Shown: piece after piece, positions 6,911 to 13,715 of the stretch | Layout: each line of letters begins with the position of its first letter | Numbering within the stretch: position 1 is the stretch's first letter | Assembly: GCA_029267175.1 (NCBI GenBank) | Contig: JARIDJ010000057.1 | Location: forward strand, 1-36,518 | Direction of reading: 5' to 3' | Origin: Psychrobacter sp. | GTDB taxonomy: Bacteria; Pseudomonadota; Gammaproteobacteria; Pseudomonadales; Moraxellaceae | Length of the DNA: 36,518 nt | Program-made: the position numbers and the translations under genes | Notes under the pieces: generated by a model | What the model was told of the DNA's origin: nothing | Seen by the model: the letters and a program-made list of their open reading frames with translations, nothing else | Database searches by the model: none

Positions 6911-8224
6911 ATGCCAAACCAGTCACAAAGCACTACCATTGCTCTACCCCGTGGCAAGCTTGATTTAACCTATCAGACCAGTACTAATAATAAAAGCACT
7001 CATGATAACAGCTATCAGCTTGAAGACTTATTAGGTTTTGCTCAGCGCATTAATCCTAAACGCGCTTTTTTATTCGTCTCCAAAGTTTTAGGTCGTCATA
7101 TTCCAGTGGCGCCTAGCACTATGCGCGGGGCTTTTACTGATTTGGCGAATTTAATTCCTGATAATTTACCTGAGCCTATACTAGTTATAGGTATGGCAGA
7201 AACCGCGGTTGGACTATCGGCGGGCGTACATCAAGCGCTACAAACGCGTTATCCAAAAGCCTTGCTGCTTAATTCTACTCGTCATGCTCAGCATAGCAAA
7301 AATCACCATGAGACTTTATTTACTACCTTTAGTGAAGATCATAGTCATGCCAGTCAGCATTTAATTTATCAAAGTAAAGATCAAAGCTTACAAAAGCAGC
7401 TACTTGCTAGCAAAACGCTAATCATGGTCGATGACGAAGCGTCAACGGGTAATACTTGTGTCAACGTAGTGACGGCTTTGCGCGAGGCAGGACTACAGCA
7501 ATTAGAGCAAGTTCATCTCAGCACTTTGGTCGATTGGTCATTAGCTAAGGACCATACTGACAATGCTGACGATACTATATCTTCGCGCTTGCCAGATATA
7601 GAATTTCAGCGCCATCATCTACTCTCCGGCGCTTGGCAATGGACTGACGCTCCCAATCCTCAGCCTATCGTTATGCCGTCGGTAGATACTACCGAGGCTG
7701 GTAGCCAGACTTTGGGAGATACTGGTAATTGGGGACGCTTTCCGACGCTAGATAGTACAGATGGCTTTACTGATTATCTAAATAATTTTCAGCAAGCTTT
7801 TGCAGATTTTAGCGGGCAAGCCACTTTTGACAAAAACCAATTGCCGAAGCGAATTTTGGTTTTGGGGAGTAATGAGTTTGTGTGGTTGCCTTTTTTGTTA
7901 GCCGAATGGCTTGAATCTGCAACTTTAACATCTAAAACTAATGCAAACGGCGCTAATAATGATGTTAGTAATGACGCTAGTAAGGATGCTGATACTACTG
8001 TCAAATTCAGCGCCTTAACTCGCTCGCCCATTGCGCTTGGTGGCGCGATTAATACCATGCTAAGCTTCCATGATAATTACGGCCTTGGCATGACTAACTT
8101 TGTTTATAATGTCGAGCCAAAGGATTGGGATTTGATTGTCTTGTGTGTAGAAACCGCTGCCGATAGTGTGGATCAGCTATGGCAGGACTTGGATAATGTG
8201 TTAGTAGTAGGGGTTGACAGCTGA
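6911..8224 (+). CDS. Phosphoribosyltransferase with C-terminal TRSP domain (Ter module)
   Basis: 437 residues. The N-terminal half is a type-I phosphoribosyltransferase (PRTase_2 family). GMAETAVG (94-101) forms one ligand loop and MVDDEASTGNT (172-182) is the PRPP-binding loop with the two acidic residues and the T-G-N-T phosphate grip. The C-terminal part (about 290-437) fits the TRSP domain found only after this PRTase; the name-giving TRSP motif is present at 370-373. Residues about 335-360 are a low-complexity N/D/A/S insertion. Such enzymes use PRPP to attach or remove ribose 5-phosphate, but the base is unknown. AAGGAAG precedes the ATG. It leads a four-gene co-directional run with the HAD, second PRTase and lyase genes. 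Confidence 0.88.
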   Translation: MPNQSQSTTIALPRGKLDLTYQTSTNNKSTHDNSYQLEDLLGFAQRINPKRAFLFVSKVLGRHIPVAPSTMRGAFTDLANLIPDNLPEPILVIGMAETAVGLSAGVHQALQTRYPKALLLNSTRHAQHSKNHHETLFTTFSEDHSHASQHLIYQSKDQSLQKQLLASKTLIMVDDEASTGNTCVNVVTALREAGLQQLEQVHLSTLVDWSLAKDHTDNADDTISSRLPDIEFQRHHLLSGAWQWTDAPNPQPIVMPSVDTTEAGSQTLGDTGNWGRFPTLDSTDGFTDYLNNFQQAFADFSGQATFDKNQLPKRILVLGSNEFVWLPFLLAEWLESATLTSKTNANGANNDVSNDASKDADTTVKFSALTRSPIALGGAINTMLSFHDNYGLGMTNFVYNVEPKDWDLIVLCVETAADSVDQLWQDLDNVLVVGVDS

Positions 8225-8238
8225 ACTTTTAATTTACC

Positions 8239-8355
8239 GTAGGATGAGGTTAGCGCAGCTTAACCCACCATCTAAGCGTTATAAACTTACTAAGCGGTGG
8301 GTGACGTCTTATCTTCATTCTTTATAAGAATTTAATAAAACTAACCGCACCCTAC
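8239..8355. repeat. Palindromic MITE/REP-like element inside the Ter enzyme operon
   Basis: A stretch of about 117 bases has near-perfect terminal inverted repeats: GTAGGATGAGGTTAG (8239-8253) against CTAACCGCACCCTAC (8341-8355), 13 of 15 positions pairing. A second inner inverted repeat is ACCCACC (8263-8269) and GGTGGGT (8296-8302). The arms resemble the GTAGGGTGCGTTAGCG-type dispersed palindromes seen in many bacterial genomes. It fills almost the entire gap between the PRTase and HAD genes. It has no coding capacity. No second copy was noticed in the window. Confidence 0.6.
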
Positions 8356-8380
8356 AAGAGCTTTTAATTATGGACCATAT

Positions 8381-9202
8381 ATGACCGCCCCATTCTTCCA
8401 AGTTAATTCTGATATTATCAAACCCTATGCCTTAATGGATCTAGACGATACGCTATTTCAAACGCAGCGCAAAATAGAGGCTTGGGATTTACCTACTGCT
8501 AAAGCAAATAGCTTAGTGTGCGCCAGTGTCAATAAACAAGGCGAGCCGCTTAGCTTTATGACCACTCGGCAAGCTATCTTTTTTAATTGGTTATTGGTTA
8601 GCACGGAGTTGATAGTCGTTACCGCTCGCGACCGTAGTGAGATTAAGCGAGTTAAGCTGCCTTTTGCCAGCTGGCAGGTACTAACTCATGGCGCGATAAT
8701 CCTCAACCAAAATGGCGAACTATTACAGACTTGGCAGCAGCGTATGTATAACGAGCTTGCGCCATTACAGGATAAACTTAGTCAGCTTAGTCAGTTATTT
8801 GCCAAGCATAGCAGCAATGATAACAGCCAGCTGAGATTTACCGCCCATAGCGATGATTTTAATAACGGTAGCGTCAGTGAACAGTTAGTTATTTATCTAG
8901 CGATTAAACATGCGAAAAAAGATCATCAAGCCCTAATCGAATTGGCTAGTCAGCTTCCTAAACTTGTACGCGATTTTGATAAATATTTTTATGTGCATGT
9001 AAACGCTAATAATTTAGCTATTTTGCCTCATGTTGTGCATAAGCGTCACGCGGTGCAGTTTTTATTAGCGCAGCATTTAGATAATGAGCGCCCAAGCTTT
9101 GGCTTTGGTGACAGCTTAGCCGATCTGCCTTTTTTGCAATTATTAGACTGGTATGGTATGCCCAATTATGGTCAGCTGCACGAACAGCTTGCTGCTAAAT
9201 AG
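8381..9202 (+). CDS. HAD-superfamily hydrolase of the Ter module
   Basis: 273 residues with a complete HAD phosphatase active site. Motif I is MDLDDTLFQT (nucleophile D20, acid/base D22). Motif II is the threonine of VTARDR (T81). Motif III lysine is probably in VVHKRHAVQFLL. Motif IV is GFGDSLADLPF (D244, D248). The C2-type cap between motifs II and III (about 100-215) suggests a Cof/sucrose-phosphatase-like enzyme. It is predicted to dephosphorylate a phosphosugar or nucleotide-like intermediate produced by the adjacent phosphoribosyltransferases. The ribosome site is weak. The gene lies 28 bases before the next PRTase gene, so the two are likely co-transcribed and translationally linked. 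The substrate is inferred from context, not seen. Confidence 0.88.
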   Translation: MTAPFFQVNSDIIKPYALMDLDDTLFQTQRKIEAWDLPTAKANSLVCASVNKQGEPLSFMTTRQAIFFNWLLVSTELIVVTARDRSEIKRVKLPFASWQVLTHGAIILNQNGELLQTWQQRMYNELAPLQDKLSQLSQLFAKHSSNDNSQLRFTAHSDDFNNGSVSEQLVIYLAIKHAKKDHQALIELASQLPKLVRDFDKYFYVHVNANNLAILPHVVHKRHAVQFLLAQHLDNERPSFGFGDSLADLPFLQLLDWYGMPNYGQLHEQLAAK

Positions 9203-9230
9203 CCTATAAAAACATAGCGATAGAGATATT

Positions 9231-10394
9231 ATGACAAGAGCTAGATTACAAGATTTAAATAAATATGGCTCAGGCAGCTATTTGGCTGACGATGTGACCG
9301 TACTACTAGATATCGTCGATAAACAGGCGGTAGCGGATGTGCCTGTGAGTGAAAAAGAAGCGCTGATTCAAAGTGGTCAGCGGCATTATTCCGAGATGCT
9401 CACTTTAGAGCAAGCGCCGACGGCTAGGCATGAGCAGCTTTATTTGCAAGCTCTAACTCAAGGCAAACAGCGCATGGCTAGTGACATTGCCAGTATAGCT
9501 TATACTTTACATAATATTTTCCAAAGCTCTGTCGATGATAAAAGTCCATTAATTATAGTCAGCTTAGTACGGGCAGGATTGCCTATTGGCGTATTGTTGC
9601 AACGAGCTTTGACAGATAGTAATAGCAGCTATTCACTACCTAGCAAGCACTATGGTATCAGTATCATTCGCGATCGTGGTGTTGACTCAGCTGCACTGCA
9701 ATTCATATTAGACAATCATCCTGATAGTCCAATGGTCTTTGTCGATGGCTGGACCGGTAAAGGCGCTATTTATCAGCAGTTAACAACTAGTCTTGAAGTC
9801 TTCAATGATGAAAGCCATCCTAACTTTGGCAATATCTTTTATCAAGGTCAAGGGGTGATACCACTATTAACGCTCGCTGATCCAGCTGGCGTAGCGTGGC
9901 TTGCAGCTAGCGATGAGGATTGGCTGATACCTTCAGGCTTATTAAATAGTACGGTATCTGGGCTAATATCACGCTCGCTTTATACTGAGCCTCAATCAGG
10001 TCTACATCGCGCTATTTTTTATGATAACTTAGTAGATAGTGATCACAGCTTAGCTTTTATTGAGCAAATTGATTCGGCAAGGCAGCAATTAACCGTATCG
10101 CCCATAATGCTAGCTACCTTCAGGCAGCCTAGATATCGTACGCAAAGCATCATTGATAAGCTAGCCACAGATTATAATATCAATAATCACAATCGTATCA
10201 AGCCAACTATCGCTGAGGCGACCCGCGCTATACTGCGCCGCGATCCTGAACGTATTTTATTAGCGAGCGCAGCGCATCCGGATACTGAACTACTGCGACA
10301 TTTATGCGCCGATAGAGAGATTGAAATTAACGTGTTAGGTGCTAAAATACTGCCCTATCAAGCGATTACTCTCATTAAGCAGCGTGTCAAATAG
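9231..10394 (+). CDS. Second phosphoribosyltransferase (StiP/PRTase_1 family) with PELOTA-like C-terminal domain
   Basis: 387 residues. SLVRAGLPIG (111-120) and the PRPP loop VDGWTGKGAI (171-180) mark an atypical phosphoribosyltransferase in which the usual D-D/E-x-x-x-T-G loop has become D-G-W-T-G-K-G. This family is also annotated as 'cysteine protease StiP'; I see no convincing catalytic Cys/His pair, so the transferase reading is preferred. The last 75 residues (about 310-387, with ILLASAAHPDTELLRHLC and an ending GAKILPYQAITLIKQ) fit the PELOTA-like RNA-binding domain reported fused to this PRTase. It lies in the HAD-PRTase-lyase run. Two different PRTases in one operon suggest a base-exchange or two-step glycoside route, which is an inference. 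Confidence 0.85.
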   Translation: MTRARLQDLNKYGSGSYLADDVTVLLDIVDKQAVADVPVSEKEALIQSGQRHYSEMLTLEQAPTARHEQLYLQALTQGKQRMASDIASIAYTLHNIFQSSVDDKSPLIIVSLVRAGLPIGVLLQRALTDSNSSYSLPSKHYGISIIRDRGVDSAALQFILDNHPDSPMVFVDGWTGKGAIYQQLTTSLEVFNDESHPNFGNIFYQGQGVIPLLTLADPAGVAWLAASDEDWLIPSGLLNSTVSGLISRSLYTEPQSGLHRAIFYDNLVDSDHSLAFIEQIDSARQQLTVSPIMLATFRQPRYRTQSIIDKLATDYNINNHNRIKPTIAEATRAILRRDPERILLASAAHPDTELLRHLCADREIEINVLGAKILPYQAITLIKQRVK

Positions 10395-10466
10395 CTTTAT
10401 TGTCTAGATATACCAATAAACAGATTAGTCATACTAGCGAACCGCTCCCCTCATTTATCACAATAT

Positions 10467-11543
10467 ATGATACTAACTATGCCAGATAACCCCAACAACG
10501 AGTCAGAGCTTTATAATTATACTCAGTCCTACGAGCATCTTATTACTGAGCGTCATGCGCTGCTCAAAACGTACAATCATCATCCTTATCAATTAGGCGC
10601 AAGCCTTTATATGCCAGCGACTCGGCAGGATATTTGGCAAGTTATTAAGCGCGATAAATTGCCAACTATCAACAGTATTATTATCTGTGTTGAGGATGCG
10701 GTCAGCCATAACGATGTCGAATTAGCCTTAGAGAGATTGCAAGAGCTTTTAAATACTTGGGCGGCGCATAGTGATAGTATCAACACTCCATCAGCGCCTG
10801 AAAACAATCAGCAAAATCGGCCGACAAGGCCATTGGTTTTTGTGCGTCCCCGTAATCCGATGATGCTGCAAAAGCTGGCTCACTACCAAAACATAGAATT
10901 GCTTGATGGATTTGTCATGCCTAAAGTCGATATGTGCAGTTTGTCTAATTGGCGTATGTCCTGTCAAAACCTCAGCTCCGAGCAGCTATTGATGCCAACT
11001 TTAGAGACCGCAGCGCTGTTTGATCCGCATCATAATCAAGAGCTCGCTATCGGTTTTAAAGAAGCTTTTAGTCAGCCTGTTTTTGCACTACGTATCGGTG
11101 GTAACGATCTGTTTGCCGCGCTGCGCCTGCGTCGCCCCAAAAACAGCATTATCTATGATACGCCTATCGGCACTTTAGCTTATCAGCTACTAGGCTGCTT
11201 TGTGCCGCATGGTTTTTATCTATCAGCGCCAGTGTTTGAATACTTAGATCAGCCAACGCTATTTATGCAAGAATTAACGCGTGATGTCAGCTTAGGATTA
11301 GTCGGAAAAACCGTAATTCATCCGAGTCAAATTGCACTTGTGCAGCAAGCTTATTGTGTGCCAGCCAGCGTTTTAGATGAAGCGCAAGCGATACTTCATA
11401 GCGAGGCCAAAGCGGTATTTAAGTATAATAATACTATGCTAGAGCCCGCTACGCACCGAGCTTGGGCGACAGAGATTATCAACCGTGCTAAAGTATTTGG
11501 GACTATTAATAATGATAATACAGACTATAAATCACGAGTGTAA
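10467..11543 (+). CDS. HpcH/CitE-like TIM-barrel C-C bond lyase of the Ter module
   Basis: 358 residues, related to citrate lyase beta / HpcH aldolases and fitting the Ter-linked C-C_Bond_Lyase family. Visible motifs are IIICVEDAVSHND (metal-region E76, D77), FVRPRNP (substrate arginine strand), GFVMPKVD, LLMPTLETA, LRIGGNDLFAALRLRRP, and the family signature GKTVIHPSQI (280-289). These enzymes cleave or form C-C bonds in acyl-thioester or keto-acid substrates using a divalent metal. I see no Shine-Dalgarno before the ATG at 10467, and an ATG at 10479 is an alternative; translation may rely on coupling from the gene 72 bases upstream. It is the last gene of the operon, followed by a hairpin. 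The substrate is unknown. Confidence 0.86.
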   Translation: MILTMPDNPNNESELYNYTQSYEHLITERHALLKTYNHHPYQLGASLYMPATRQDIWQVIKRDKLPTINSIIICVEDAVSHNDVELALERLQELLNTWAAHSDSINTPSAPENNQQNRPTRPLVFVRPRNPMMLQKLAHYQNIELLDGFVMPKVDMCSLSNWRMSCQNLSSEQLLMPTLETAALFDPHHNQELAIGFKEAFSQPVFALRIGGNDLFAALRLRRPKNSIIYDTPIGTLAYQLLGCFVPHGFYLSAPVFEYLDQPTLFMQELTRDVSLGLVGKTVIHPSQIALVQQAYCVPASVLDEAQAILHSEAKAVFKYNNTMLEPATHRAWATEIINRAKVFGTINNDNTDYKSRV

Positions 11544-11606
11544 TTATCCTTTTATACTCGTTGGCTATATATGAAGTAGCAGAACGCAAAAAAAACTAAA
11601 ATTACG

Positions 11607-11633
11607 AAGCCGCTATCTTACTGATAACGGCTT
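11607..11633 (-). terminator. Rho-independent terminator of the alpha/beta hydrolase gene, shared with the Ter lyase
   Basis: Stem AAGCCGCTATC (11607-11617) and GATAACGGCTT (11623-11633), with one mismatch and a 5-base loop. On the minus strand it is followed by a T-rich tract (complement of the A run at 11587-11596). On the plus strand the tail is poor, so it serves the minus-strand gene best. Confidence 0.7.
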
Positions 11634-11659
11634 TGTCGCTTTAATCTAAGCCTTAACTT

Positions 11660-12481
11660 TTAATACCAGCCTTCAATACCATCCAAAAACTCGCCCAACA
11701 CTCTATTGACCTGCTCAGGCTCTTCAACGGTTGAGGTATGACCAGCGCCTTTGATGACCGCTAGTTTTGAGCCATCAATAGCAAAGTGCATACGCTCTGA
11801 TTTTGCATAAGGAGTGGCGGCGTCTTCATCACCGACGATAATTAAGGTTGGGGTTTGAATCTCGCCTAAGCGCTCATAGACACCCTCACGATCGATAACG
11901 CCAGTCGTCGCTTTTATGGTGCCGCCTTTGCGGTTACTTTGAAGCATAGAGAGCCACTCTTTACGATCGGCCTTTCGCTCCTTGGCTGCCAAAAAGGTAC
12001 TACCGAACATAATGGGCATCACCTTTTGACTAACGCGCTTCATACCCAGCCAGCGAATTGCCTTCATTAACTTGCGATATTCAGGCACGTTTTTGGGATC
12101 TTCAGCATCGGCCGAGGTTTCTAGCAGTGATAATGACAATAAGCGCTCAGGATGATCGATAGCGATGCGCTGCGCCACAAAACCGCCCATAGAAAGACCG
12201 ACAAAATGACACTTCTCGATATTGAGCGCATCCAAAAGGCCGATAGTATCTTTGGTTAAGCTATCCATATCATAGCCGTCTTTAGTAATTTGCGACTGCC
12301 CTTGTCCGCGAAAGTCAAAAGTGATACAGCGATAGTTGTTTTTGAAATGCTCGACTTGCTTATCGTACATCCTACCGCTCCAAAGCAGCCCATGAGCGAA
12401 GACTATCACCGGCTTTTGACTATCATTGGGGGCACTATCTTCATAATATAGTTCAACGTTGTTTACTTTAATCGTTGGCAT
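11660..12481 (-). CDS. Alpha/beta-fold hydrolase
   Basis: 273 residues with a full alpha/beta hydrolase triad: nucleophile S97 in GLSMGG, acid D220 in VGDEDAATP, and H248 in GAGHTS. An oxyanion-hole HG (30-31) follows FAHGLLWSG. The pattern resembles the 3-oxoadipate enol-lactonase (PcaD)/haloperoxidase-like branch, but the substrate cannot be read from sequence. It has no signal peptide and is likely cytoplasmic. It is convergent with the Ter operon and separated from it by a terminator, so I regard it as outside that system. Its neighbour on the other side is a divergent crotonase gene. Confidence 0.85.
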   Translation of the reverse strand: MPTIKVNNVELYYEDSAPNDSQKPVIVFAHGLLWSGRMYDKQVEHFKNNYRCITFDFRGQGQSQITKDGYDMDSLTKDTIGLLDALNIEKCHFVGLSMGGFVAQRIAIDHPERLLSLSLLETSADAEDPKNVPEYRKLMKAIRWLGMKRVSQKVMPIMFGSTFLAAKERKADRKEWLSMLQSNRKGGTIKATTGVIDREGVYERLGEIQTPTLIIVGDEDAATPYAKSERMHFAIDGSKLAVIKGAGHTSTVEEPEQVNRVLGEFLDGIEGWY

Positions 12482-12782
12482 AACTTTTCCTTGTTAATAG
12501 GGTTTATTATAAAATTTAAACTCATTTTTATTAAATAGAGCATCAGTACTTACTCTCTACAATTAGCATAATTTACTATTCATAAGTTTAGTAGTGTTAT
12601 TTGTGAATATAAAGTATTTAACTTTGATTAATAATGGCTTGGAGGTACACAAAAGCCAATTTTAGAGCCTACATCAAGCTGTTATAGTAGTTAGCAGCAG
12701 CATTTAAGCTACTTAGCAATCAACACTGCAGGACCTACAAGATAGTATCTCATAAAAAATAACCTCTACAAGGACGCCTCTT
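12482..12782. other. 301-base divergent region between hydrolase and crotonase genes
   Basis: No gene seen. It is AT-rich next to the hydrolase start. A plus-strand TTTAGA (12661-12666) and TATAGT (12683-12688) with 16-base spacing could drive the crotonase gene. AAGGA lies about 9 bases before its ATG. Confidence 0.35.
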
Positions 12783-13580
12783 ATGGCCAAAGCTCTAGTC
12801 GATTATCAAAGTAATAATCATATCGCCACTATCACCATGAACGATCCCAAAACCTTAAATGCCTTTAGTACGCCGATGAAACAGGCAATGATGGATGCGC
12901 TGGATAAGGCCGATCAGGATGCCGAAGTACGGGTTATTATTTTACAAGGCGGTGGTAATAACTTCTCCAGTGGTGGTCATATCGGTGAGATGCTTGAGAA
13001 CGGTATGGAGTCTGAGGCGCTGGTCGCTAAGCTCGATTTTATGCTGCGAGAAGTGGCTGAGGTCAGTCTAAAATTACGTAATATTCATAAGCCTATCATC
13101 GCTAAACTAGAAGGCGCGGTAGCAGGCGCAGGGATGAATCTAGCGCTCACTTGTGATTTTCGTATCGCGAGCGACAATGCAAAATTTGTGCAAGCCTTTG
13201 TCAATATTGGTCTGATACCCGATGCTGGCGGTATCTACTTATTAAATCAATTGATCGGTGCAGCAAAAACCACTGAGCTTGTAATGCTCGGTGATAAGTT
13301 AAAGGCAGAAGACGTCGCACGCCTAAATCTAGTCAATAAGGTCGTCAGCGCTGAGGAGCTAGATAGCGAGGTTATGGCATTAGCCACACGTTTGAGTCAA
13401 CTACCAGGCAAGGCTCTTGCCTCTATGAAACATATGATTAATGTTCACGCATTTATGGGACTCAATGAAGCACTAGATATGGAGGTTGAGCAGCAAACTA
13501 TGATGGCGGCGACGGATGATTTTAAAGAGGGTATTAGCGCGTTTATGGAGAAGCGCAAGCCGGTTTATCAAGGTAAGTAG
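12783..13580 (+). CDS. Enoyl-CoA hydratase/isomerase family protein, PaaG-like active site
   Basis: 265 residues of the crotonase fold. GGGNNFSSGGHIGEM (about 57-71) and GAVAGAGMNLAL (about 115-126) form the oxyanion hole for the acyl-CoA thioester. The two glutamates of classical hydratases (E144 and E164 in the rat enzyme) align here with non-acidic residues. Instead an aspartate sits in GLIPDAGG (D147), as in PaaG-type delta3-delta2-enoyl-CoA / epoxyphenylacetyl-CoA isomerases. This suggests isomerase rather than hydratase chemistry. No phenylacetate or beta-oxidation operon surrounds it. It is a single-gene unit ending at a terminator shared with acnB. Confidence 0.87.
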   Translation: MAKALVDYQSNNHIATITMNDPKTLNAFSTPMKQAMMDALDKADQDAEVRVIILQGGGNNFSSGGHIGEMLENGMESEALVAKLDFMLREVAEVSLKLRNIHKPIIAKLEGAVAGAGMNLALTCDFRIASDNAKFVQAFVNIGLIPDAGGIYLLNQLIGAAKTTELVMLGDKLKAEDVARLNLVNKVVSAEELDSEVMALATRLSQLPGKALASMKHMINVHAFMGLNEALDMEVEQQTMMAATDDFKEGISAFMEKRKPVYQGK

Positions 13581-13640
13581 GTTTTAAATAATTGACGTTG
13601 TAATTCATCACTAGTTCTTAGTTGATTTGAACCATAAAAA

Positions 13641-13667
13641 AACCCCGCATCATGACGATACGGGGTT
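13641..13667. terminator. Terminator between crotonase gene and acnB, bidirectional
   Basis: Stem AACCCCGCATC (13641-13651) and GATACGGGGTT (13657-13667), with a 5-base loop and a run of A just before it, which gives a U tract on the minus strand downstream of acnB. It lies between convergent stop codons. Confidence 0.8.
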
Positions 13668-13715
13668 ACTGTTTATCTAAAAGCGGTAAAACTTAAAAAC
13701 GTCTCATTTTGAAGC

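Noticed and set aside
11660..13580. The alpha/beta hydrolase and crotonase as part of the Ter module
   Set aside because: They are separated from the Ter operon by a terminator, oriented differently, and are common metabolic families with no visible link to the module.
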